Translations under genes and position numbers: made by a program | Assembly (NCBI RefSeq): GCF_001269905.1 | Contig: NZ_LHVK01000014.1 | Location: 372,397 to 436,396 of the forward strand | Direction: 5' to 3' | Source: Pseudomonas corrugata | Lineage (GTDB): Bacteria; Pseudomonadota; Gammaproteobacteria; Pseudomonadales; Pseudomonadaceae | DNA: 64,000 bases | Notes under the pieces: generated by a model | The model's input: only the letters and a program-made list of their open reading frames with translations | Database searches by the model: none | What the model was told of the DNA's origin: nothing | In this document: piece by piece, positions 55,810 through 64,000 of the stretch | Numbering within the stretch: position 1 is the first letter of the stretch | Layout: the number at the start of each line of letters is the position of its first letter

Positions 55810-56452
55810 TGGCGACAAATCCACCGCCATCGCGAGCAGGCTCGCTCCCACATGTATTCCCGGTAACACCGCAATCGCACAGCACCACAATCCCTTTGTG
55901 GGAGCGGGCTTGCTCGCGAAAGCGGTGTATCTGCCACAGAGATGTTGAATGGAACGCCGTCATCGCGGACAAGCCCGGCTCCCACAGGTTCAGCAGTGTC
56001 CCCTCCTATTTCGCACACACCACAACTCCCCTGTGGGAGCCTGCTCACGAAAGCAGTGTATCTGCCACAGAGATGTTGAATGGAACGCCGTCATCGCGGG
56101 CAAGCCCGGCTCCCACAGGTTCAGCAGTGTCCCCAATGCCGCACACACCACAACTCCCCTGTGGGAGCGGGCTTGCTCGCGAAAGCGGTGTATCTGTCAC
56201 AGAGATGTTGAATATGCCGCCGTCATCGCGGGCAAGCCCGGCTCCCACAGGTTCAGCAGTGTCCCCAATACCGCACACACCACAACTCCCCTGTGGGAGC
56301 CTGCTCGCGAAAGCGGTGTATCTGCCACAGAGATGTTGAATGGAACGCCGTCATCGCGGGCAAGCCCGGCTCCCACAGGTTCAGCAGTGTCCCCAATACC
56401 GCACACACCACAACTCCCCTGTGGGAGCGAGCCTGCTCGCGATGGCGGTAGT
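55810..56452. repeat. Tandem array of paired REP elements (period about 128-135 bases)
   Basis: After one REP at about 55825-55852, a unit made of a right-hand REP (CTGTGGGAGC...), GTGTATCTGCCACAGAGATG, an inverse REP and GTTCAGCAGTGTCCC is repeated. Right-hand cores start at 55896, 56031, 56159, 56291 and 56419. Two units (56031, 56291) carry a shortened core CTGTGGGAGCCTGCTC. The array fills the 55789-56473 gap. No cas genes or unique spacers, so not CRISPR. Confidence 0.9.
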
Positions 56453-56473
56453 TCGGCCAACAACCATCCCGCC

Positions 56474-57436
56474 TCAAACCATCCCCAAGGCCTGCTGCAG
56501 GTGGCTGGAGCGAAAATCCTTGGGTGACTGTTCGAACTGCTTCTTGAACGAACGGCTGAAGTGGGCCGAGTCGGTAAAGCCCCATTTGTAGGCGATCGAG
56601 GTAATGGATTCGTCCCGCAGGAACGGGTTGCTCAGGTCATCGGCACTGCGCTTGAGCCGTGCCCGCTGGATGTAGCGGCAGACGCTGTCATCCTGCTCTT
56701 CGAACAAACGGTACAGGTGCCGCACCGAGATGTTCAGGCGATTGGCCAACCCGACCGGGCTCAGACCGGGCTGGGTCAAGGATTCGTCGATGACCTTCTG
56801 CACATAGCTGCGCAGATGGCTGCCCTGGAGGGACGCCGCGTCATCGCGGGCATCGGTGGTGTGTTCCAGCGCTGATCCCAGCAGCGAGACAAACGCATTC
56901 TGCAAGGCTTCCCCCTCACCCGCCACGCCCTCGCCGTCCGGGGTGTCCTTGCACAACTGGTCCATCAGCACATGCAGCATCCGCCCGCAGGCCTTGCTCG
57001 AAGAGATCTTGCCGAAGGTCTTTGTCTCTGCGCCCAGTTGTCTCGACACATCCTGGCGAGACAAGGACAGCACGGCGTGCTCGATCAAGCCGAACGGGCT
57101 GATCTCAAGCGAGCCGGCCGAATCCATCAACAGCAGCTCACCCGGGGCCAACTGGATGCTCAGGCCATTCTGGGTGATACGGCAATAGCCACTGCGCTGG
57201 CTGACCAGCAAGCAATCCTGATCATCGTCGTGATCCGGATTGGGCGAATGGCGCTTGATGGAGCCGGCGTTGGTGCGCAGGTTGGAAAGGGATAGGCCGC
57301 CACGGCAGAAATTCGATACCTGACCGATAAACAAAGCACGATTAAACGCCAACTCCGTCTCGAAGTGACCGCAAGTGGCACGCAGATCCCGGTTCCAGGA
57401 CTCCAGCCCGTCTTGCCCAACCTGTTGCATGCTCAT
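56474..57436 (-). CDS. feaR: AraC-family regulator, FeaR-like
   Basis: 320 residues. The N-terminal AraC-binding-like domain (FIGQVSNFCRGGLSLSNLRT, about 36-55) and C-terminal AraC DNA-binding domain (GLANRLNISVRHLYRLFEE, about 228-246; SITSIAYKWGFTDSAHFSRSF) match the FeaR subgroup, which activates phenylacetaldehyde dehydrogenase and amine oxidase genes in E. coli. The feaB homologue at 62461 fits this. A palindrome lies 38 bases before its start. The symbol is given by family and context; the inducer is not certain. Confidence 0.8.
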   Translation of the reverse strand: MSMQQVGQDGLESWNRDLRATCGHFETELAFNRALFIGQVSNFCRGGLSLSNLRTNAGSIKRHSPNPDHDDDQDCLLVSQRSGYCRITQNGLSIQLAPGELLLMDSAGSLEISPFGLIEHAVLSLSRQDVSRQLGAETKTFGKISSSKACGRMLHVLMDQLCKDTPDGEGVAGEGEALQNAFVSLLGSALEHTTDARDDAASLQGSHLRSYVQKVIDESLTQPGLSPVGLANRLNISVRHLYRLFEEQDDSVCRYIQRARLKRSADDLSNPFLRDESITSIAYKWGFTDSAHFSRSFKKQFEQSPKDFRSSHLQQALGMV

Positions 57437-57473
57437 GGCGCTCTCCGCAGTGGCTTATTGTTTTTGTAGGGCA

Positions 57474-57493
57474 ATAGTTAACATGTTATCTAT
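57474..57493 (-). promoter_or_regulatory. Near-perfect palindrome upstream of the FeaR-like gene
   Basis: ATAGTTAACATGTTATCTAT is self-complementary at 18 of 20 positions. Its first 11 bases recur exactly at 40285-40295 in the hpaG1 promoter region, so a shared regulator is possible. Confidence 0.55.
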
Positions 57494-57559
57494 ATGCACG
57501 CAACAAGTACCTGATCGCCAGAGCAGTAGCAGGATTGATGCCAGGGCATCACAACAGAA

Positions 57560-58180
57560 TCAAAGGTTGCTCAAGACCCGTTGCAAGCCGCTCAAGACCG
57601 CCAGCAACGCCATGCGCTGCTCGGGTCCGATAGGAATGTAACGACGAAAGGCCGGCATGCGGTTGACCACTTCGCTGCCGCCCATGTGTTCCAGGCACAC
57701 ACGCCATTCGCGCCCGTGCAGCTCGATGCGCAAGCGCTTGAAGTCCAGTGGCATGAGCGCCTGATACAACACCGGGTCTTGCTCCACTGCCGCCTGCAAC
57801 CGGGCCACCAACGCCGTGTCCCCGTCCCGCTGCCGGCAGCGAATGCCATTGCGGCGAATGGCCCCTCCATGGTGCAGTTCCAGACGTGCCATGCCCTCTA
57901 TCGATGCCGGCACGCGCAGCACGAACTCAGTCATCACCAGGTGCATCAGGAGCTGCGACTCGGTGCGTTCGACGACCTCCAGATGAAGCCTGCCGTCGTC
58001 GATGACCAGCGTCGCCGACGTCGGTCCCGATAACTCGAATCGCGCCAACCCGAGGTTGCGCCGCACATGCTCCAGGGTTACCCCAGGCCGATAACCGGCC
58101 GGGGCCCGCCTGGCGCTGAACAGCTCAGACAGTTTTTGCAGCACGCTCGTCAAACGCGTCGACAGGTTGCCCTGGCTCAT
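57560..58180 (-). CDS. DUF3156-like protein
   Basis: 206 residues, no signal peptide or membrane helix. Begins MSQGNLSTRLTSVLQKLSEL; contains RNLGLARFELSGPTSATLVI, TEFVLRVPASIEGMARLELHH and a C-terminal RRYIPIGPEQRMALLAVLSG. I associate this pattern with DUF3156, commonly found beside Pseudomonas amino-acid permeases. AAGGAG is seven bases before ATG 58180, so the gene starts 56 bases inside the permease gene, in another frame. The function is unknown; partner of the permease is likely. Confidence 0.72.
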   Translation of the reverse strand: MSQGNLSTRLTSVLQKLSELFSARRAPAGYRPGVTLEHVRRNLGLARFELSGPTSATLVIDDGRLHLEVVERTESQLLMHLVMTEFVLRVPASIEGMARLELHHGGAIRRNGIRCRQRDGDTALVARLQAAVEQDPVLYQALMPLDFKRLRIELHGREWRVCLEHMGGSEVVNRMPAFRRYIPIGPEQRMALLAVLSGLQRVLSNL

Positions 58181-59624
58181 GGGAAAACTCCTTGGCCAGC
58201 ACGTCTTCCACCGACGCCGGCGTGAATGGATTGACCTTCTGCACCACCAGGGTCCAGAACAACGCATAGGCCGCGGTGCCACCGAGCATCACCGCGAACG
58301 GGATGTAGATGTCCGCCGGGTTCATGCCGGGAGGCGTGATAAACCACATGCCCAACACGATGCCGGCGCTGGACAGGATCTGTGGCAACGGGAAAAACGG
58401 CGAGCGATAGGCCCGTGGCAGGTCGGGACGACGGATCCGCAGGCTGACCACCGACACGGTCACCAGCAAATAGGCGAAACTCCAGGCACACACCGCCGCC
58501 AATACCAGGTGCATGATGTTGTCGGTGTTGCCGCCAAGCCACAGCGCGTGCAGGCAAGGAATCAGCACCGCCACCAGGATGCACAACAGCGGCGTCTTGA
58601 AGCGCGGGTGCAGGTAGGTAAAGACCTTCGGCAGAGCACCGTCCACCGCCATCCCATAAAGAATCCTCGGCACGCCGGCCATCAGGGTGTTGATGGTCGC
58701 CGCACCGGCAAACAGAAAGCCGATCCCCAGCCATATCGGGCCGATGTCGCCCATGACCTGTTCGGCGAAGCGCGGAATCGCCATGGGCGTGTCCAGCAGA
58801 TGCACACCACTGGCGGCATCCAGCAGCACGTTTTCCACCTGACGCTTCATGGCTGCGCCGTAGATGAACATGCATGAGGCGACACTCAACAAGCCCAGGA
58901 CCATCGCCTTGGGCATGACCTTGGCCGAGTTGCGCAGGTCCGGCGCCAATGGCGTCACGAACTCGCAACCGACAAACATGAACATTGCCATGCCCACCAG
59001 CGACAATATAGTGATCAGGTCAGTGCCCACCAGCGAGACGCCGAACCAGCCCTCCAGTTGCACCGCTGGCGCGGCGATCAGGCCCAGCACGCCGAACACC
59101 ATCAACGTGGTCCACATGCCGAAGGTCAGGATGATCTCGGCCCTGCCGAACGCGCTGACACCGAAGGCATTGAGGATCCCGAAGACGATGACAAACCCGA
59201 CCCCAAGCAGCCAGGAGCCACCGGCGGATTCGGCCAGGGTGTTCAGGTGTTCGAAGTTCACCAGCGCCATGACCCCGGAAAGAATGGTCTCGGCGGTGCC
59301 GGCAAACACGTGCACGATCAGATAGGCCGACAGCGTGCCGGTGATCGCAAAGAAGCGCCCCATGCCACAGTTGATGTAGTCATAGACCGATCCGGTGGTG
59401 GGCAGGATCGATGCAGCCTCGGCAAACGTGGTCGCCTGGGCCAGCATCATCACTACGGCGATCAGCATGGCCACGGCAAACGCACTGCCGCCGATACCGA
59501 AGCCCATGGTCGCGGTGAGAATCACCGGGCTGGCCATGATCAGGCCAATGGTGCTGGCCAGGGCGGTGGGAAAGCCCACCGTACCCCGGTTCAAGTGCGC
59601 GGTAAGCCGGTCATTGATCGACAT
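58125..59624 (-). CDS. APC-superfamily amino acid/amine permease
   Basis: 499 residues, about twelve membrane helices. It has the APC entry (VGFPTALASTIGLIMASPVI, about 16-35) and ATTFAEAASILPTTGSVYDYI near residue 63. FVGCEFVTPLAPDLRNSAKVMPKA is about 225-248. GAGGA precedes ATG 59624; the longest frame's extra 114 residues are not permease-like. Transports an amine or amino acid; the FeaR/FeaB setting suggests an aromatic one. A paired GGCAGRCA site lies 146-175 bases upstream. Confidence 0.87.
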   Translation of the reverse strand: MSINDRLTAHLNRGTVGFPTALASTIGLIMASPVILTATMGFGIGGSAFAVAMLIAVVMMLAQATTFAEAASILPTTGSVYDYINCGMGRFFAITGTLSAYLIVHVFAGTAETILSGVMALVNFEHLNTLAESAGGSWLLGVGFVIVFGILNAFGVSAFGRAEIILTFGMWTTLMVFGVLGLIAAPAVQLEGWFGVSLVGTDLITILSLVGMAMFMFVGCEFVTPLAPDLRNSAKVMPKAMVLGLLSVASCMFIYGAAMKRQVENVLLDAASGVHLLDTPMAIPRFAEQVMGDIGPIWLGIGFLFAGAATINTLMAGVPRILYGMAVDGALPKVFTYLHPRFKTPLLCILVAVLIPCLHALWLGGNTDNIMHLVLAAVCAWSFAYLLVTVSVVSLRIRRPDLPRAYRSPFFPLPQILSSAGIVLGMWFITPPGMNPADIYIPFAVMLGGTAAYALFWTLVVQKVNPFTPASVEDVLAKEFSHEPGQPVDAFDERAAKTV

Positions 59625-59769
59625 GATGCAGATCCTCGAGAAGCGGATTTTTAGTATGGATGCCACCGCCGTCCAGGAGCCGGCATTCGAGCCCCCCAGC
59701 CAGTCCCTGATCGAAACGGCGTTGCGTGCAGCCTCACTTTGCGCCACGCCGTCCCGGGCGTCTTGCCCA

Positions 59770-59799
59770 TGTCTGCCGCCGGTTTTGTTGCTGCCTGCC
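59770..59799 (-). promoter_or_regulatory. Paired GGCAGRCA repeats (22-base spacing) upstream of the permease
   Basis: On the minus strand: CTGGCAGGCA, 14 bases, GGCAGACA. The same arrangement (CTGGCAGGCA-N14-GGCAGGCA) stands before feaB at 62363. Two half-sites on one helix face are typical for AraC-family proteins. The rest of the 289-base gap (59625-59913) holds no gene that I can see. Confidence 0.6.
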
Positions 59800-59913
59800 A
59801 GCGTCCGCCACCTGGCGGTCTGGGTCAATTCCATGGCAGCCAGGTGAAAGACTTCCCTGCCCCCCGTTCTCCTTAATGCGTGCTCTGCCATCCAACCACA
59901 CTGGGGATACACC

Positions 59914-61242
59914 ATGGAGCACACACGCCACACACCACCGCTGCGCCGCGCCATAGGCCTGGGCATCGCCTTGCTGGTCGCCGGGCCGTCGGCCCAGGCC
60001 TATGAGCTATACGCCGACGAAGACACCACCGTCACCGGTAACTTCCTGGCGGTCTACGGGATGTTCAACAGCCGCAAGAACTACGACGGCACCGCCGGCG
60101 GTTCGAGCTGGCGGGAAGGTTTCATCAAGTATGGCCTGAGTATCGAGCAGACACTCGCAGGCATGGGCAGTGTCTACGGCACGACCAATCTGGTCAGCTC
60201 CGGCACCTGGGGCGACGGCGATCCGGCCGGCCTGAGCGACGGTTCCGAACGCACCACCCAGTTCGATGAAGCCTTCGCCGGCTGGCGCTCGGGGGATCTG
60301 TTTCCGGTGCTGGGCAAGGATGGCGTCGACCTGTCCTATGGTCGGCAGGTGATCACCCTGGGCGATGGTTTCATCATCAACGACGACGGCTTGAACCTGG
60401 GCAAAGGCCCAGCGGATGGCGAGTTCAATCGGGGCGGCGCTTATTACCTGGCGGCCCGTCACGCCTTCGACAAGACCGCCGTGCTGCGCCTGGGCGGCAA
60501 GGAAGGCGTGCATGGCAGCCTGATGTGGATCAAGTCCGATAACCGCGCCCAGGCCAACACCGAAATGGCCGCCGGTACCCTGGAATACACCCGCGCGCCC
60601 GGCACCCTGGGCTTGACCTACATCCATGGCATCGACGTCGATGATCACTACGCCAGCGACTTCCAGAAGCAGCGCGAAGGCATGGACATCTACAGCCTGC
60701 GCGGCAGCGGCAACGCCGGCATCGAAAACGCTCACTTCGCCTTCGAATACGCTTGGCAGGACAAGGACGCCGGCCCGGAAAAAGCCTGGTACACCGAGGC
60801 CGGCTATACCTTCACCGACCTGCCCTGGACGCCGGACCTGACCTATCGCTACAGCCGCTACTCGCAGAACTGGGACTCGATGTTCAACGGCCTGAGCCGT
60901 GGCTACGGGACCTGGTTCCAGGGCGAAGTGGCCGGCAACTATTCCGGCCCGTTCAACAGCAATACCGCCATCCAGCACGTTGGTCTCAAGCTCAAGCCGA
61001 CGGAAACCGTGACCCTCGGCGCGCTGCTCTTCGACTACAAGACCCTGCACACCCGCCAGGCATTGAACCTCGACGGCCGAGAGCTGGACCTGTATGTGGA
61101 ATGGGCGCTGAACGAGCACCTGATCGTCACGCCGCTGGTGGGCCTGTACAAGCCGGAAAAGGACGAGAGCAACGGTGGCAATCAGGTGGGCGGCAACGGC
61201 ACCAACGTCTACAGCCAACTGGTGGTGGCAGTGCCGTTCTGA
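59914..61242 (+). CDS. Outer-membrane porin (alginate-export/OprD-like barrel)
   Basis: 442 residues with a signal peptide (hydrophobic about 15-28, ending AQA, then YELYADEDTTVTGNFLAVYG). Alternating beta strands run throughout, with SYGRQVITLGDGFIINDDG (about 136-154) as in alginate-export-family barrels, and the C-terminus is Val-Pro-Phe, as needed for outer-membrane assembly. Divergent from the permease, it probably brings the same substrate across the outer membrane. Confidence 0.83.
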   Translation: MEHTRHTPPLRRAIGLGIALLVAGPSAQAYELYADEDTTVTGNFLAVYGMFNSRKNYDGTAGGSSWREGFIKYGLSIEQTLAGMGSVYGTTNLVSSGTWGDGDPAGLSDGSERTTQFDEAFAGWRSGDLFPVLGKDGVDLSYGRQVITLGDGFIINDDGLNLGKGPADGEFNRGGAYYLAARHAFDKTAVLRLGGKEGVHGSLMWIKSDNRAQANTEMAAGTLEYTRAPGTLGLTYIHGIDVDDHYASDFQKQREGMDIYSLRGSGNAGIENAHFAFEYAWQDKDAGPEKAWYTEAGYTFTDLPWTPDLTYRYSRYSQNWDSMFNGLSRGYGTWFQGEVAGNYSGPFNSNTAIQHVGLKLKPTETVTLGALLFDYKTLHTRQALNLDGRELDLYVEWALNEHLIVTPLVGLYKPEKDESNGGNQVGGNGTNVYSQLVVAVPF

Positions 61243-61281
61243 ACGCATCGGGAGCGGCCAGGACGGCGGCTCCCGATCCGC

Positions 61282-62253
61282 TTACTGTTTATGCTGATGC
61301 AGCATCGTCTGGATCTGATGCGTCGCCTGGCGGGTACTCTCCGCCAGCTTGCGCACCTCATCGGCTACCACGGAGAAGCCCCGTCCGACCTCCCCCGCCC
61401 TGGCGGCCTCGATCGCCGCGTTCAAGGCCAACAGGTTGGTCTGGTCGGCAATCCCCTTGATCACCCCCACCACCGTGGCGATCTGGGCGTAGGTGACCTG
61501 GTTCTGCTCCAGCATGCGCTGGTGGGTGGATTGGGCCGAACGCTCATCGCTGATATCACGCACCGCGCCAATGACCCGCACCAGTCGCCCCTGGGCATCC
61601 CGTACCGCACGCCCGCGTTCACGGCACCAGATGTAATCCCGGCTCTTGTGGCGCATGCGATACTCGAAGACGTATTCGCCACTGCCCTGGGAACCCAGGA
61701 TCTCCCGGTCGAAAATCGCCATGATCTTCGGCAGGTCGTCCGGGTGGGTAATACCCACCTGGGTATCCCAACCATCGGGTAGCTCGTCTGGCCCATAGCC
61801 CAGCAGCAAGCGAAACTGACTGGAGAATCGCATGCCGCTGGCCGAGTGCTGAAGATCGCCATTGACCACCGTGATGTCCCAGCAGCCTTCGGTCAGGGTC
61901 GATTGCAGCAACTCCCAGATCTGCGCTTCCTGGCGTTGCTGCTGCAACTGCTGGCGGTATTCATCCAACTGCATCTGCAGTTCGCGTTCGCGCAACTCCG
62001 CTTGGGCCAGTTGCTGGCGCACCGTCTCCTGTTCGCGTTCGCCTCGCTGTCCCCGCGCGGCTTGTTCGTCCAACTGTTCTTCGACCTGACGACAGCGCTC
62101 GGTGGCATCCGTCATCTGTCGAGCGTACCGGGCCAGGCAGGCCCGCAGCTGCGGATACGCGTCGAGCACGGGTGTGTCGTCGGTTTCACCGGCCAGCGCC
62201 CGTTGCACCTGGGTACTCAACGCCAGCTTCTGTCTGTTGGTCTGGAGAAACAT
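61282..62253 (-). CDS. Soluble PAS-domain chemoreceptor with a very short signalling hairpin
   Basis: 323 residues, no membrane helix. Residues 1-115 include a long Gln-rich coiled coil (RQQLAQAELRERELQMQLDE). A PAS/PAC domain lies at about 120-240 (YGPDELPDGWDTQVGITHPDD, RVIGAVRDISDE). The last 80 residues hold the MCP tip (IADQTNLLALNAAIEAARAG, VGRGFSVVADEVRKLAEST). The hairpin arms are only about 35-40 residues each, far shorter than in usual receptors. Likely a cytosolic energy or redox sensor feeding CheA. Confidence 0.85.
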   Translation of the reverse strand: MFLQTNRQKLALSTQVQRALAGETDDTPVLDAYPQLRACLARYARQMTDATERCRQVEEQLDEQAARGQRGEREQETVRQQLAQAELRERELQMQLDEYRQQLQQQRQEAQIWELLQSTLTEGCWDITVVNGDLQHSASGMRFSSQFRLLLGYGPDELPDGWDTQVGITHPDDLPKIMAIFDREILGSQGSGEYVFEYRMRHKSRDYIWCRERGRAVRDAQGRLVRVIGAVRDISDERSAQSTHQRMLEQNQVTYAQIATVVGVIKGIADQTNLLALNAAIEAARAGEVGRGFSVVADEVRKLAESTRQATHQIQTMLHQHKQ

Positions 62254-62362
62254 TGCCCGCCCCTTTACCCATCAAGTCGAAACGTTGATCTGACCGCAAA
62301 CCGGCGACGCTGGCTTGTTCCTGGCTGCAAGGGGTTTTGCTCGTGGCTGCCAACGCCTCCCT

Positions 62363-62395
62363 GGCAGGCACAGACATACGTCACGGCAGGCACAG
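62363..62395 (+). promoter_or_regulatory. Direct repeat of GGCAGGCACAG (22-base spacing) upstream of feaB
   Basis: GGCAGGCACAG at 62363-62373 and again at 62385-62395, 66 bases before the feaB start. Direct repeats at about two helix turns are the usual target layout for AraC-family activators; FeaR is the obvious candidate. Confidence 0.65.
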
Positions 62396-62460
62396 TCAAG
62401 CCGGGCCGTCCGCCAGCGATTAACCTCGGGTTTTCTCTTGTTCGCGATCAGGAAACTCCC

Positions 62461-63948
62461 ATGAGCGATATTGCCCTGCTGCCTCAGGTCGACGCCTTTC
62501 TCGGTCGGCGTCACGCCCTGTTCATCGACGGCCGCTACGTCGAAAGCCAAGGCGGCCAGACCCTGGACGTCATCAACCCCGCCACCGGCCAAGTCATTGC
62601 CCAGGTCAGTGACGCCATTGGCGCCGATATCGACGCGGCGGTGGAATCGTCCCGGCGGGGCTTCAAGGAGTGGTCCCAGGCGGCACCCGCGGTCCGGGGT
62701 CATGTGTTGCTAAAACTGGCTGACCTGCTGGAGCAGAACCGCGAAGAACTGGCGCAGATCGAAACCTGTCAGTCGGGCAAGATCATTCACATTTCCCGCG
62801 CCTTCGAAGTCGACCAGGCCGCTCACTTCCTGCGCTACTACGCCGGCTGGGCCACCAAGATCGGCGGCCAGACCATCACTCCGTCGCTGCCCTCCTTCGC
62901 CGGTGAGCGCTACACCGCGTTCACCCTGCGCGAACCCGTCGGCGTGGTGGTGGGCATCGTGCCGTGGAATTTCTCCACCATGATCGCCATCTGGAAACTA
63001 GCCTCGGCGCTGGTGACCGGCTGCAGCGTCATCATCAAGCCCAGCGAATTCACGCCGCTGACCATCCTGCGCATCGCCGAACTGGCCATGCAGGCCGGCC
63101 TGCCGGCGGGCGCCCTGAACGTGGTCACCGGTGGGGGTCAGGTGGGTAAAGGCTTGATCGAGCACCCGGGCACCAACAAGGTTTCGTTCACCGGCTCCGT
63201 GCCGACCGGCATCGCGGTGGGCCAGACAGCGATGGGTGCGGGACTGACCCGTGCCACCCTGGAGCTGGGCGGCAAGAACGCGGCAGGGTTCCTGCCGGAT
63301 GTGGATCCGGACGTGGCGGTCAACGGGATTATCGAGGCCGGTTTCCTGCACTCAGGGCAAATCTGCGCCGCAGCGGAACGTTTCTTCGTCCACCGCTCGC
63401 AGATCGAGCCGATCATGGACAAACTGGCCCGGCGCCTGGGCCAGCTCACCATCGGCTCCCCCCTGGATGAAGGCACCCAGTTCGGCCCGGTCAGCAACCG
63501 CCCGCACCAACGCAAACTCGGCGAATGCTTCGCCAAGGCCCGGGCGCAGAACAACACCATCGTCCATGGCGGCAGACTGATCGAGGGGCCAGGCTGCTAT
63601 GTCGAGCCGACCATCATCCTCGCCAACCATCGTGACGACACGTTGCTCCACGAAGAAACGTTCGGCCCCATCGCGACGTTCTTCCCCTACGACAGCGAAG
63701 AAGAACTGCTGGACCTGATGAACGACAGCCCTTACGGCCTGAGCGCCAGCCTCTGGACACAGGACTTGAGCAAGGCCCTGCGCATGGTACCGGCCATCGA
63801 AGCCGGCACCGTCTGGGTGAACATGCACACCCTGCTCGACCCGGCCGTGCCGTTCGGTGGCAGCAAAGCCTCGGGGATCGGCCGGGAGTTCGGTGGTGCC
63901 TTCATCGATGACTACACCGAACTCAAATCAGTGATGATTCGCTACTGA
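62461..63948 (+). CDS. feaB: Phenylacetaldehyde dehydrogenase
   Basis: 495-residue NAD-dependent aldehyde dehydrogenase. Motifs: VGIVPWNFSTMIAIWKLA (about 163-180), the base Glu in LELGGKNAAG (about 264-273) and the catalytic Cys in HSGQICAAAERF (about 298-309). This matches FeaB/PadA/StyD, which convert (hydroxy)phenylacetaldehyde to the acid. AGGAA precedes ATG 62461; the long upstream frame runs antisense through the chemoreceptor and is not coding. It supplies arylacetate to the hpa pathway in the same island. Confidence 0.9.
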   Translation: MSDIALLPQVDAFLGRRHALFIDGRYVESQGGQTLDVINPATGQVIAQVSDAIGADIDAAVESSRRGFKEWSQAAPAVRGHVLLKLADLLEQNREELAQIETCQSGKIIHISRAFEVDQAAHFLRYYAGWATKIGGQTITPSLPSFAGERYTAFTLREPVGVVVGIVPWNFSTMIAIWKLASALVTGCSVIIKPSEFTPLTILRIAELAMQAGLPAGALNVVTGGGQVGKGLIEHPGTNKVSFTGSVPTGIAVGQTAMGAGLTRATLELGGKNAAGFLPDVDPDVAVNGIIEAGFLHSGQICAAAERFFVHRSQIEPIMDKLARRLGQLTIGSPLDEGTQFGPVSNRPHQRKLGECFAKARAQNNTIVHGGRLIEGPGCYVEPTIILANHRDDTLLHEETFGPIATFFPYDSEEELLDLMNDSPYGLSASLWTQDLSKALRMVPAIEAGTVWVNMHTLLDPAVPFGGSKASGIGREFGGAFIDDYTELKSVMIRY

Positions 63949-64000
63949 GGACCGCGGCCGCGTTCGCCCTGGAGATCCGGCTCGTCTCAACCCACCCAGC

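Noticed and set aside
55810..56452. CRISPR array
   Set aside because: Repeat units are palindromic REP cores with nearly identical linkers, not unique spacers, and there are no cas genes.

Overview
The window looks like chromosomal DNA of a Pseudomonas, most likely from the P. fluorescens complex. The basis is high GC, the abundant Pseudomonas-type REP palindromes (core GTGGGAGCGAGCCTGCTCGCGA) in nearly every long intergenic gap, and the gene families. I see no rRNA, tRNA, insertion sequence, prophage or CRISPR array.

Layout. 1-8 kb holds the N-terminal part of a filamentous-haemagglutinin-type exoprotein (minus strand), a PiT phosphate transporter, a LysR gene divergent from mmsA, and a LysR gene divergent from an aldo/keto reductase. 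8.5-24.4 kb is one long co-directional block. It begins with a full ebo set (eboD-C-A-B-E-F), in which EboD is fused to an N-terminal DedA/VTT membrane domain. It continues with six genes I cannot assign to characterised families, apart from a final beta-propeller protein: two exported proteins each with one CXXCH motif, two large paralogous proteins without signal peptides, a Cys-containing exported protein, and the propeller. The exported/large gene pair is present twice, which points to an ancient duplication. This block is the best candidate for a poorly described system: a metabolite-trafficking ebo module coupled to exported haem-binding-like proteins.

25-28.8 kb is a minus-strand operon of three exported alpha/beta hydrolases (two epoxide-hydrolase-like) and a cytochrome P460-like protein. 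29.4-38.4 kb carries ydiJ with a divergent LysR gene, a lipoprotein, a small type II chorismate mutase, a small unknown protein, an S8 (subtilisin) protease whose 5' part appears broken by two single-base frameshifts, and an OPT transporter.

38.5-64 kb reads as an aromatic-amine and 4-hydroxyphenylacetate (4-HPA) catabolic island. It has hpaA, hpaG1-G2-E-D-F-X-H-I, hpaR plus a second hpaR paralogue, and a two-component 4-HPA 3-hydroxylase of the Acinetobacter C1/C2 type rather than HpaB/HpaC of E. coli. Next come a DadA/PuuB-like FAD amine oxidase, a cupin, a LuxR-type regulator, moaF and two short-chain dehydrogenases, then a FeaR-like AraC regulator, a DUF3156-like protein, an APC permease, an outer-membrane porin, a soluble PAS chemoreceptor and feaB (phenylacetaldehyde dehydrogenase). 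The inferred flow is uptake of an aromatic amine or amino acid, oxidation to an aldehyde, FeaB to the arylacetate, hydroxylation to homoprotocatechuate, then meta-cleavage to pyruvate and succinate semialdehyde.

Several regulatory sites are readable by eye: a sigma70-like promoter with a GTTAAT-AC-ATTAAC operator before hpaG1, a matching dyad before hpaR, and paired 22-bp-spaced GGCAGRCA repeats before both feaB and the permease.
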